12,251 nucleotides of DNA, from assembly GCA_965364735.1 (NCBI GenBank), contig CBDTYW010000096.1:1-12251 (forward strand), in the 5' to 3' direction. The position numbers and the translations under genes were made by a program. Within the stretch, counting starts at the first letter, position 1. The number at the start of each line of letters is the position of its first letter. This DNA comes from CBDTYW01 sp965364735 (GTDB lineage Bacteria; Actinomycetota; Nitriliruptoria; Nitriliruptorales; Nitriliruptoraceae). Shown here piece by piece: positions 6,272-12,251 of the stretch. The notes below the pieces were generated by a model. It was given only the letters and a program-made list of their open reading frames with translations. It was not told where the DNA came from and made no database searches.

Positions 6272-7623
6272 TGTTGCTCGCCGCTGCGGTCGAGGGACCG
6301 GAGATCGCCGCCATCGTCCTCGTCCTTCTCGGGATCCTCGCCGCAGCCTTCCTGGCTGCCGCCGAGACCGTCGCGAGCCGGATGTCGGTCGTGCGCGCGC
6401 TGCGCCTCGAGCAGGAGGAACGCTCCGGCGCCGATCAGCTGCTGTGGCTCGTCGAGCACCGTTCCACGACGCTGAACTGCATCCTCGTCGCGACGGTGTT
6501 CGCACGGCTCCTCGCCGGCTCGCTCGTCGGCGTGCTCGCCGTCAGCGTCGTCGGTGGCGTCGGCGCGGTGGCGATCGCGGTGATCGTGCTCGGCGGCGTC
6601 AGCCTCGTCATGACCGAGGTGATGCCGCGAACGTGGGTGCTCCGGGATCTCGAGACGCGAGCGCTCGCCGTTGCGCCGCTGCTCCGTCTGCTCGTGCGGG
6701 TGCTGCGTCCGGTCGCCAACATGGTCGTCCGGCTCGCCCCGACGGGGGCTCAGGTGTCCGGTCCGTTCCCGGAGGACGACGAGCTCCGCCGCCTTCTCGA
6801 GCAGGCTGAGGAGGACACCGATCACGCCCTCGAGCCCGACGAACGCGCGATGATCCGCTCGATCATCGAGCTGGGCGACACCGTCGTGCGCGAGATCATG
6901 GTCCCGCGGCCGGACATGGTCACCGTTGGCCGCGACGACTCGCTCTCGCTGCTCGTCAACCTCGTCATCGAGCACGGCTACTCCCGGCTGCCGGTCATCG
7001 GCGACGACGGCGACGACATCCTCGGCGTCGTGCACGCCAAGGACGTGCTGCGCAGGATGGCGCTGCGTCCCGGCTCGAAGGCCTGGCATGACCTCATCCG
7101 GCCGCCCACGTTCGTCCCGGAGCTCCAGCGCACCGATGACCTGCTGCGCACGCTGCGCGACCAGCAGGTCCACCAGGCGATCGTCGTCGACGAGTACGGC
7201 GCGGTCAGCGGGCTGGTCACGATCGAGGACATCCTCGAGGAGATCGTCGGTGAGATCGTCGACGAGCACGACAACGAGGAGCCTCTCGTCGCGGTCGACG
7301 AGGCCGGCACCATGCGCATCGACGCACGCCTTCCCATGGGCGACTTCAACGAGCTCGTCGGCGAAGAGCTGCCCGACGAGAACTGGGACACCGTCGGCGG
7401 GCTCGTCGTCGGGATGTTCGGCCGCGTTCCCGAGGTCGGCGAGTCACTCCAGATCGGCGAGCGCTACCTCGAGGTGACGCGCGTACAGGGCCGCCGCGTC
7501 GCGGAGGTCGTGGTCGGCGAGCATGACGGTCGCGCTCCCGACGAACCACGCAACGGGCTCGGCCCCATCTACGAGTCGACGTCGTCCGACGTCGCCTCAC
7601 CCGCTTCGCAAGGACACCCATGA
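6271..7623 (+). CDS. CNNM/CorC-family membrane protein with CBS pair (HlyC/CorC type)
   Basis: Family members, once called hemolysin C, act in Mg2+ (and Co2+) transport or efflux as dimeric membrane proteins. The 450-residue protein has an N-terminal CNNM (DUF21) membrane domain. Hydrophobic segments lie at about 10-34, 67-90, 91-118 and 131-152, with the small-residue AAAFLAAAETVASR and the TEVMPR motif typical of this domain. A cytosolic CBS pair follows: CBS1 about 210-262 (IMVPRPDMVTV, YSRLPVIG, GVVHAKDVL) and CBS2 about 276-329 (AIVVDEYGAVSGLVTIEDILEEIVG). A CorC_HlyC domain (about 337-415, with MGDFNELVGEELP and VGGLVVG) ends it, plus a polar tail of about 35 residues. Its ATG overlaps the ybeY stop by 1 nt and its stop overlaps the era ATG by 4 nt (ATGA). 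A gene of this family between ybeY and era is the normal actinobacterial arrangement; its link to ribosome assembly is unclear. Ion specificity cannot be read from sequence. Confidence 0.92.
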   Translation: MLLAAAVEGPEIAAIVLVLLGILAAAFLAAAETVASRMSVVRALRLEQEERSGADQLLWLVEHRSTTLNCILVATVFARLLAGSLVGVLAVSVVGGVGAVAIAVIVLGGVSLVMTEVMPRTWVLRDLETRALAVAPLLRLLVRVLRPVANMVVRLAPTGAQVSGPFPEDDELRRLLEQAEEDTDHALEPDERAMIRSIIELGDTVVREIMVPRPDMVTVGRDDSLSLLVNLVIEHGYSRLPVIGDDGDDILGVVHAKDVLRRMALRPGSKAWHDLIRPPTFVPELQRTDDLLRTLRDQQVHQAIVVDEYGAVSGLVTIEDILEEIVGEIVDEHDNEEPLVAVDEAGTMRIDARLPMGDFNELVGEELPDENWDTVGGLVVGMFGRVPEVGESLQIGERYLEVTRVQGRRVAEVVVGEHDGRAPDEPRNGLGPIYESTSSDVASPASQGHP

Positions 7624-8597
7624 ACGGCATCGAGCTCGATCTCCAGGCGATCCTCGCCGGAGCCGACGACGTCCTCCCCGAGGGCCACCGCGCCGGGATG
7701 GTCTGCTTCGTCGGTCGCCCGAACGTGGGCAAGTCGACGCTGGTGAACGCGCTCGTCGGCCAGAAGGTCGCGATCGTCTCCGAGGTCCCCGGCACCACAC
7801 GCAACACGATCCGTGGTGTGGTCACCCGCGACGACGCCCAGCTCGTCATCGTCGACACCCCCGGCGTCGGTTCGCCCAAGACGCTGCTCGGCAAGCGCCT
7901 GAACTCGCTCGTGCGTGACACGTGGGGGATGGTCGACGTCGTCTGCTTCATCGTCGACGGCGCCAACGGCATCGGGCCCGGTGACCGCTACCTGGCCGAG
8001 GAGCTCGCGCAGATCGGCACGCCGATCGTGATCGTCGTCACCAAGGAGGACCTGGTCGAGGACAAGCAGCGGATGGTCCCGATCCTGCAGAAGGCGGCGG
8101 AGCTGCTGCCCGGCGCTGAGATCGTCCCGACCGCCATCCCGCCGCGCCCCAAGGGCGCGTTGCCGCCGGAGACGATGAACGTCGACCTGCTGCTCGACAT
8201 CCTCGTCAAGCGCATGCCCGTGGCCTCGCGGATCTTCCCAGCAGGCACCGTCTCGGACCAGCCCGAGCGCCGCATCGCGGCCGAGGTGCTTCGCGAGAAG
8301 CTCATCGTGCGCATGGACCAGGAGGTCCCGCACTCCATCGCCGTCGAGGTCGAGGAGATCCTCGTCTCCGAGAAGCGCGACGACCTGCTCGAGATCCACG
8401 CCGTCATACATGTCGAGCGAGACTCCCAGAAGGGGATCGTGATCGGCAAGGGCGGCAAGCTCCTCAAGGAAGCAGCCACCGAGGCCCGCATCGAGATCGA
8501 GGCCCTGCTCGGCGCGAAGGTCTTCCTCACGACGCACGTGAAGGTCGCGAAGGAGTGGCAGCGCGACCCGAAGCAGCTCCGCAAGCTCGGCTACTGA
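7620..8597 (+). CDS. era: GTPase Era
   Basis: Era is an essential Ras-like GTPase that binds the 3' end of 16S rRNA and checks 30S maturation. The 325-residue protein has the G1 motif GRPNVGKST (32-40), the G2 region PGTTRN (57-62), G3 DTPG (79-82) and G4 TKED (141-144). G4 has Thr in place of the common Asn, an accepted variant; the G5 position reads PTAIPP, less canonical than SA. The C-terminal KH domain includes VIGKGGKLLKEAA with GKGG at 276-279, then LLGAKVFLTTHVKVAKEW, which is diagnostic for Era. An extra 20 or so N-terminal residues precede the GTPase core. The ATG at 7620 is supported by the ATGA overlap with the preceding stop. It is the last gene of the operon and converges on the tetR-type gene 32 bp away; no clear terminator is seen in that gap. 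Confidence 0.96.
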   Translation: MNGIELDLQAILAGADDVLPEGHRAGMVCFVGRPNVGKSTLVNALVGQKVAIVSEVPGTTRNTIRGVVTRDDAQLVIVDTPGVGSPKTLLGKRLNSLVRDTWGMVDVVCFIVDGANGIGPGDRYLAEELAQIGTPIVIVVTKEDLVEDKQRMVPILQKAAELLPGAEIVPTAIPPRPKGALPPETMNVDLLLDILVKRMPVASRIFPAGTVSDQPERRIAAEVLREKLIVRMDQEVPHSIAVEVEEILVSEKRDDLLEIHAVIHVERDSQKGIVIGKGGKLLKEAATEARIEIEALLGAKVFLTTHVKVAKEWQRDPKQLRKLGY

Positions 8598-8629
8598 TCA
8601 CGGCCAGATGACCGGGTGACGGCTGATCG

Positions 8630-9268
8630 TCAGCGCAGCAGCGGGCCCGCGACGTGGCGACGGGCGAAGTCGCGCAACGCTTCCGGGTCGTCGACGTCGA
8701 TCGGGCCGCCCGGGCTGAGCACGAGCGAGTGCGCGATGCGGATCAGCATCTCCGCGACCGCCTCGACGTCCACGGGGCGCAGCGCCCCGCGGTCCCGGGC
8801 TCGCGTCAGCTGAGCGATGAGGTTCGCGCGGGCGACGGTGAAGACCGGGTTCACGTCGAGCGTGAGCGCCGGTACGAAGGTGCTCGGCTCGTGGGCGAGC
8901 AGCTCGCGCAGCAGCGAGTTGCCGCGGGCGAGCTCGACCGGGAGCGCGAACGCCTCGACGATCCGGTCGCCCGGATCGGTGAGGCCGCGGATGACCTCGC
9001 GGACCTTGCCCAGCGCGTCGATGACCTCGCTGGCGACGAGCACGCGCAGCACCTCGTCGCGGGACGCGAAGCGCCGGTAGAGGGTTGCTCGCCCGACCCC
9101 GGCGGACTTCGCCACGGCGTCCATCGTCACCGCCGTCAGCCCGTGCTCGGAGATGAGCTCGCGCGCAGCAGCGACGATGCGCCCCGCGACGTCGTCGTCG
9201 GCCACCTGCTCGGCGTCCGCGGTCAACGCCGCGAGCATCGGCGTCGCGGTGTCGGGGGTCGAGGTCAC
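8630..9268 (-). CDS. TetR/AcrR-family transcriptional regulator
   Basis: A one-component DNA-binding regulator of 212 residues, a normal length for the family. After about 28 polar N-terminal residues, the TetR HTH domain spans about 29-76: RIVAAARELISEHGLTAVTM, then MDAVAKSAGVGRATLYRRF, the diagnostic recognition-helix pattern. The remaining 135 residues are helical and form the ligand-binding and dimer domain, which is too variable to name a ligand. The GTG at 9268 is chosen because it overlaps the stop of the upstream AIM24-type gene (GTGA); an ATG at 9238 would shorten it by 10 residues without touching the HTH. It probably shares a transcript with the AIM24 gene and may regulate that unit; this is inference from arrangement. 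No specific target site is seen. Confidence 0.9.
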   Translation of the reverse strand: MTSTPDTATPMLAALTADAEQVADDDVAGRIVAAARELISEHGLTAVTMDAVAKSAGVGRATLYRRFASRDEVLRVLVASEVIDALGKVREVIRGLTDPGDRIVEAFALPVELARGNSLLRELLAHEPSTFVPALTLDVNPVFTVARANLIAQLTRARDRGALRPVDVEAVAEMLIRIAHSLVLSPGGPIDVDDPEALRDFARRHVAGPLLR

Positions 9269-10212
9269 TCGATCTCGAAGAGCTTGGACAGGCCGCCGAT
9301 GGCGCTCGCCTGACCGTCGCCGCGGCCGGTCGTCACGCTCGACATGATCCGGCCCGCGAGGCGGGCGAAGGGCAGCGACTGCACCCAGACTCGGCCGGTC
9401 CCGCGGACGGTGGCGAGGAACAGGCCCTCGCCGCCGAAGAGCTGGGACTTCAGGTTCCCGGCCCGCTCGATCGTGTACTCGAGCGACGGCTCGAGCGCGA
9501 CGAGGCAGCCGGTGTCCAGGCGCAGCGTCTCGTTGTTCAGCTCCTTGACGACGACCGTTCCGCCCGCGTGCAGGAAGCAGTTCCCGTCACCCTGCAGGTC
9601 CTGGAGGATGAAGCCCTCTCCGCCGAAGAACCCGGCGCCGAGCTTGCGGTTGAACGCCACGCCGACCCGCGTGCCGTAGGCGGCACAGAGGAAGCCGTCC
9701 TTCTGGACGATGAGCCGGCCGCCGACGTCGTCGAGGTCGATCGGGACGATCTTGCCGGGGAAGTTGCCGGCGAACGAGACCTTCGCGGGCGACGAGCCCT
9801 GGTTGGTGAAGTGGGTGAGGAAGATCGACTCACCGGTGATGGCGCGCTTGCCGGCCCCGACGAGCTTCTTGAACATCCCCTGGTCGGGCTCGGTCCCGTC
9901 GCCCATCTTCGAGGCGAACTGGATGCCGTCGGTCATCATCATCATGGTCCCGGCCTCGCCGATGACCGTCTCGCCCGGGTCGAGCTCGACCTCGACGAAC
10001 TGGAGGTCGTCGCCGAAGATCTGGAAGTCGATCTCGTGCGACTTCTGGTCGAGCGCGGCCTTGTGGCCGAACTGGCTCGGCACGCCGGTCGGCGGCGGGA
10101 CCGCCACGGCCTGCTCCTGCATCTCATCGGTCCACGCGACGCCGTCCCAGTAGCGACGGGAGCCGGGCGGGTCGCCCTGCGCGTGGTACCAGCCTGCTGG
10201 GGTGGTGGACAT
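9265..10212 (-). CDS. AIM24-family protein with N-terminal DUF2510 domain
   Basis: The 315-residue product starts with a DUF2510 module, AGWYHAQGDPPGSRRYWDGV followed by AWT (residues 6-28), the short WY...RYWDG.WT motif often found at the N-terminus of actinobacterial proteins. After a Pro-rich linker comes a bacterial AIM24-like (TIGR00266-type) beta-rich domain, about 55-305, recognisable from GEAGTMMMM, GGEGFILQDLQGDG, GGEGLFLATVRGTGRVWVQS and LPFARLAGRI. Bacterial members have no firmly known function; the yeast namesake is a mitochondrial inner-membrane protein. No signal peptide or membrane helix is visible. The ATG at 10212 is supported by AGGGAG (10224-10219) 6 nt upstream. The frame stays open further upstream but there it crosses the intergenic hairpin and has no family similarity. 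The stop overlaps the TetR gene's GTG, implying an operon. Family assignment is confident; function is not. Confidence 0.88.
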   Translation of the reverse strand: MSTTPAGWYHAQGDPPGSRRYWDGVAWTDEMQEQAVAVPPPTGVPSQFGHKAALDQKSHEIDFQIFGDDLQFVEVELDPGETVIGEAGTMMMMTDGIQFASKMGDGTEPDQGMFKKLVGAGKRAITGESIFLTHFTNQGSSPAKVSFAGNFPGKIVPIDLDDVGGRLIVQKDGFLCAAYGTRVGVAFNRKLGAGFFGGEGFILQDLQGDGNCFLHAGGTVVVKELNNETLRLDTGCLVALEPSLEYTIERAGNLKSQLFGGEGLFLATVRGTGRVWVQSLPFARLAGRIMSSVTTGRGDGQASAIGGLSKLFEIE

Positions 10213-10218
10213 CGCATG

Positions 10219-10258
10219 CTCCCTGCGCGTTGGCGTGGACGGACTCCGAGCAACGGTA
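10219..10258 (-). promoter_or_regulatory. Ribosome binding site and possible -10 box for the AIM24 gene
   Basis: On the minus strand AGGGAG (10224-10219) is a good Shine-Dalgarno sequence. TACCGT (10258-10253) fits TAnnnT and would give a leader of about 35 nt. The -35 region would then fall at about 10276-10281, inside the left arm of the adjacent inverted repeat. The RBS is well supported, the -10 box is tentative. Confidence 0.45.
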
Positions 10259-10273
10259 GACCGCTCCCGTGGT

Positions 10274-10322
10274 GTCTGTTGCTCCCTTTCCGCGTGCATC
10301 ACGGGGAAAGGGAGCAACAGAC
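10274..10322. repeat. Strong inverted repeat (18-bp perfect arms) between divergent genes
   Basis: GTCTGTTGCTCCCTTTCC (10274-10291) is the exact reverse complement of 10305-10322. Inside, after one G-G mismatch (10292/10304), CGTG (10293-10296) pairs with CACG (10300-10303) around a CAT loop. The whole 49 nt can fold into one hairpin with 22 of 23 positions paired. It lies 62 bp from the AIM24 start and 104 bp from the yebC start, so it is not placed as a terminator of either. It may be an operator, a leader structure or a dispersed palindromic repeat. Confidence 0.92.
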
Positions 10323-10332
10323 GCGATCTGCC

Positions 10333-10349
10333 GGGAAAGCGAGCAGCAG
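10333..10349 (+). repeat. Third, degenerate copy of the repeat arm
   Basis: GGGAAAGCGAGCAGCAG matches the right arm of the inverted repeat (GGGAAAGGGAGCAACAG, 10304-10320) at 15 of 17 positions. It is in direct orientation with that arm and 29 bp further on. It lies just upstream of the region where the yebC -35 would be expected. Confidence 0.65.
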
Positions 10350-10379
10350 CGGGCCGTGCGCTCGTGGGGCGGCGAGGGC

Positions 10380-10421
10380 TAGCCTGCGCCTCTGTCGCGA
10401 CTCGCGGCGATCCGCAGGAGG
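10380..10421 (+). promoter_or_regulatory. Candidate -10 box and strong ribosome binding site for yebC
   Basis: TAGCCT (10380-10385) fits TAnnnT. AGGAGG (10416-10421) is a consensus Shine-Dalgarno sequence 5 nt before the yebC ATG, the strongest one in the window. The RBS is clear, the promoter call is tentative because no -35 is seen. Confidence 0.5.
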
Positions 10422-10426
10422 TCTTC

Positions 10427-11185
10427 ATGTCCGGCCACAGCAAGTGGAACACGATCAAGCGCAAGAAGGGGGCCAACGATGCCGCCCGCGCGAAGGTCTT
10501 CGGCAAGCTGATCCGCGTGATCGAGGTGGCCGCGCGTGAGGGCGGCAGCGACCTCGACGCGAACTTCACGCTCGCCGACGCCGTCCAGAAGGCCAAGGAC
10601 AACTCCGTCCCCAAGGACACGATCGAGCGCGCGGTCAAGCGCGGCGCCGGTGAGGGTGACGCCGGGGAGACGTTCCAGCAGATCGTCTACGAGGGCTACG
10701 GGCCGCAGGGGATCGCGGTGCTCATGGAGTGCCTCACCGAGAACCGCAACCGCACCTCCGCGGACGTCCGGCACTCGCTGACGCGCAACGGCGGACAGAT
10801 GGCGGACCCGGGATCGGTCTCCTACCTGTTCTCGCGCCGTGGTCAGGTCATCGTCAAGGCCGAGGACGAGGACGAGGTCATGATGGCCGGCCTCGACGCG
10901 GGTCTCGAGGACGTCGAGACCGGCGGTGACGAGGGCACGTTCATCGCGTGGTGCGCGCCGTCGGACCGGCGCGGGCTCCGTGCTGCGCTCGAGGCAGCCG
11001 GCATCACCGTCGTCGACGCGGACTCGCCGATGATCCCGTCGGTCAACGTCGAGATCACCGACGAAGCAGCGGCGCGCAAGGTCATGAAGCTGATGGAGGC
11101 GCTCGAGGACAACGACGACGTCCAGAACGTCTACGCGAACTTCGACATCCCTGAGGCCGTCATGGAGGCGGCGATGGCCGACTGA
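10427..11185 (+). CDS. yebC: YebC/PmpR-family protein (TACO1-like)
   Basis: YebC-family proteins were long annotated as transcriptional regulators; more recent work links members, and the mitochondrial homologue TACO1, to translation and relief of ribosome stalling. The 252-residue product is the normal length and begins with the signature MSGHSKWNTIKRKKGANDA-R. Other hallmarks are KAKDNSVPKDTIERAVKRGAG (about 63-83), YEGYGPQGIAVL and ENRNRTSADVRHSLTRNGG, and PSV-VEITDE near the end, giving the usual three-domain protein. The ATG at 10427 has an ideal AGGAGG 5 nt upstream. The frame continues open upstream into the intergenic hairpin, but that part is not coding by similarity. The yebC-ruvC-ruvA order is the standard actinobacterial arrangement, with ruvB normally next beyond the window. 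Confidence 0.97.
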   Translation: MSGHSKWNTIKRKKGANDAARAKVFGKLIRVIEVAAREGGSDLDANFTLADAVQKAKDNSVPKDTIERAVKRGAGEGDAGETFQQIVYEGYGPQGIAVLMECLTENRNRTSADVRHSLTRNGGQMADPGSVSYLFSRRGQVIVKAEDEDEVMMAGLDAGLEDVETGGDEGTFIAWCAPSDRRGLRAALEAAGITVVDADSPMIPSVNVEITDEAAARKVMKLMEALEDNDDVQNVYANFDIPEAVMEAAMAD

Positions 11186-11197
11186 CACGACCCACGG

Positions 11198-11206
11198 TGC
11201 TAGCGT
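11198..11206 (+). promoter_or_regulatory. Extended -10 promoter motif before ruvC
   Basis: TGCTAGCGT contains TAGCGT (11201-11206, TAnnnT) with an upstream TG, the same form as the motif before the bldD-like gene. It lies in the 59-bp yebC-ruvC gap, 38 bp before the ruvC GTG, and could give ruvC-ruvA its own transcript. There is no -35 at the right spacing (CTGACA at 11182-11187 is too close). Confidence 0.45.
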
Positions 11207-11244
11207 CTGGGTGAACGCGTGTTCGTCGGACGTCGGGATCGGTC

Positions 11245-11880
11245 GTGGTTCGGGTGCTGGGGCTCGATCCGGGCTTGACCCGGTGTGGGGTCGGCGTCGT
11301 CGAGGGGCCGATGGCCCGTCCGACGCAGGTCGCCGCGATCCTCGTGCGGACCTCCAAGGACACCCCGCTCGCGCAGCGGCTGATGGCCGTGCACGCCGCG
11401 GTCAGCGAGGCGATCGCCACCCACCGCCCGGACGTCGTCGCGGTCGAGCGGGTGCTCTTCTCGTCCAACGTCGCGAGCGCGATGGCGACCGGTCAGGCAG
11501 CGGGCGTCGTCATGCTGGCCGCAGCGCAGTGCGGGCTCGAGGTCGTGATGTACAGCCCGAACGAGGTCAAGCAGTCGGTCACCGGGGACGGCTCGGCCGA
11601 CAAGGACGCCGTGGCGCGGATGGTGCAGGCGCAGCTTCGCCTCGACGCCCCGCCGAAGCCGGCGGACGTCGCAGATGCGCTCGCCGTCGCGCTCTGTCAT
11701 CTGGGGCGCGCACGGCTCCACGCCGCGATGGGGGAGAGCTCGAACCGCCTCGCCGACGCGATCAAGAAGTCCGGCGCCTCGAGCTCCAGCAGCTGGGAGC
11801 AGGTCCTGAACAAGCCACACATCCGGGTCGCCGGCGGCACCGCCGCCGCGCGGCAGTCCCGACGCGGGAGCCACACATGA
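11245..11880 (+). CDS. ruvC: Crossover junction endodeoxyribonuclease RuvC
   Basis: RuvC cuts Holliday junctions symmetrically during recombinational repair, together with the RuvAB branch-migration motor. The RNase H-like fold is evident: LGLDPGLTRCGVGVVEG at the start carries the first catalytic Asp (Asp8), VAVERVLFSSN carries Glu68, and KPADVADALAVALCH carries Asp141 and Asp144. All four acidic residues are present. The family MATGQAAGV and YSPNEVKQSVTGDGSADK blocks are also there. At 211 residues it is longer than the E. coli protein (about 173), with a polar tail after residue 150 including a Ser run. The GTG at 11245 places the catalytic Asp at the expected distance from the N-terminus; the ribosome binding site is weak. 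Its stop overlaps the ruvA ATG by 4 nt (ATGA). Confidence 0.96.
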   Translation: MVRVLGLDPGLTRCGVGVVEGPMARPTQVAAILVRTSKDTPLAQRLMAVHAAVSEAIATHRPDVVAVERVLFSSNVASAMATGQAAGVVMLAAAQCGLEVVMYSPNEVKQSVTGDGSADKDAVARMVQAQLRLDAPPKPADVADALAVALCHLGRARLHAAMGESSNRLADAIKKSGASSSSSWEQVLNKPHIRVAGGTAAARQSRRGSHT

Positions 11881-12251
11881 TCTCGATGCTGCGTGGCCGC
11901 GTCGCGCGCCGGACGACGGGAGCCGTCGTCGTCGACACCGGTGGCGTCGGCTACCTCGTCCACGTCGCGGGCCACGAGCTGCTGCCACCGGTCGGCAAGG
12001 ACGTCGAGCTGCACACCTCGCTCCAGGTCCGCGAGGACTCGATGACGTTGTTCGGGTTCACGCACGCGGAAGCCCTCGAGATGTTCGAGCTGCTCCTCGG
12101 GGCGTCCGGCGTCGGCCCGAAGCTCGCGCTGGCCGCGCTCGGCACCCACCGGCCCGCAGCGCTGCGCGCAGCGATCTCCACCGAGGACCTCGCCTCGCTG
12201 ACGATGGTCCCGGGCGTCGGCAAGAAGGTCGCCCAGCGGATCTTCCTCGAG
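11877..12251 (+). CDS. ruvA: Holliday junction DNA helicase subunit RuvA (3' end outside window)
   Basis: RuvA binds the four-way junction as a tetramer and loads the RuvB motor. The first 125 residues are present, of about 200 expected; the frame is open at the window edge. It begins MISMLRGRVARRT, followed by the OB-fold domain I (about 1-63) with VGYLVHV and REDSMTLFGF. Domain II has the two helix-hairpin-helix motifs: GASGVGPKLALAAL (about 79-92) and MVPGVGKKVAQRIFLE (about 110-125). The ATG at 11877 overlaps the ruvC stop and is preceded by GGGAG (11866-11870) at 6 nt. Domain III, which contacts RuvB, is beyond the window. Confidence 0.96.
   Translation, partial: MISMLRGRVARRTTGAVVVDTGGVGYLVHVAGHELLPPVGKDVELHTSLQVREDSMTLFGFTHAEALEMFELLLGASGVGPKLALAALGTHRPAALRAAISTEDLASLTMVPGVGKKVAQRIFLE

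Noticed and set aside
5524..7269. Long minus-strand open frame (581 codons) opposite ybeY and the CNNM gene
   Set aside because: Same reason: it is antisense to well-conserved genes, and its Asp/His/Arg-rich low-complexity translation matches no family.
8598..8640. Bidirectional terminator between the convergent era and tetR genes
   Set aside because: The best pairing, GCTGA/TCAGC around TCG, is 5 bp, has no T-tail and reaches into the tetR coding end. Not enough for a call.
10202..10426. N-terminal extension of YebC by 75 codons
   Set aside because: The YebC family starts at MSGHSKW, which has a consensus AGGAGG at 5 nt. The upstream frame crosses the palindrome and overlaps the AIM24 start.
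1..12251. CRISPR array, tRNA or rRNA genes, insertion sequences, phage genes
   Set aside because: No regularly spaced repeats, no tRNA-like cloverleaf, no rRNA sequence and no transposase or integrase motifs were found. The only mobile-type element is the PhoH intein.

Overview
This 12.25 kb window is very GC-rich bacterial chromosome. It has short intergenic gaps, several GTG starts and stop/start overlaps, all typical of Actinomycetota. The best lineage marker is a BldD-type regulator with an intact cyclic-di-GMP signature. The pairing of hrcA with dnaJ and the run phoH-ybeY-CNNM-era agree with this. I cannot place the organism below phylum level; a deep-branching actinobacterial class is possible but is only a guess.

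Layout. Positions 1-2832 (+) hold the end of hrcA (heat-shock repressor, N-terminus outside the window), dnaJ and rsmE (16S rRNA m3U1498 methyltransferase), closed by a terminator-like stem with a TTTT tail. Positions 2900-3503 (+) hold a promoter-like region and the bldD-like gene. Positions 3579-8597 (+) form a tight ribosome-biogenesis operon: phoH, ybeY, a CNNM/CorC-type transporter and era, joined by 1- or 4-nt overlaps. A convergent minus-strand pair follows: an AIM24-family gene with an N-terminal DUF2510 (10212-9265) and a TetR regulator (9268-8630), linked by a GTGA overlap. A 214-bp divergent intergenic region with a strong hairpin separates this pair from yebC-ruvC-ruvA (+, 10427 to the window end, ruvA truncated).

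The most unusual object is a 333-residue intein inside PhoH, just before Walker B. It starts with Ala instead of Cys or Ser and carries the Trp/Cys/Thr set that defines class 3 inteins, plus the terminal His-Asn and a +1 Thr, so it looks able to splice. Its LAGLIDADG homing-endonuclease part appears decayed: the first motif has lost its acidic residue. The second notable object is an 18-bp perfect inverted repeat (extended to a 49-nt hairpin) at 10274-10322, with a third degenerate copy of the arm at 10333-10349. It sits between the divergent AIM24 and yebC genes and may be an operator or a dispersed genomic repeat.

Together the genes cover protein folding (HrcA, DnaJ), ribosome maturation and translation (RsmE, YbeY, Era, PhoH, YebC) and Holliday-junction processing (RuvC, RuvA), with one developmental-type regulator. 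Most are conserved housekeeping genes; the intein, the repeats and the AIM24-TetR pair are the accessory elements.
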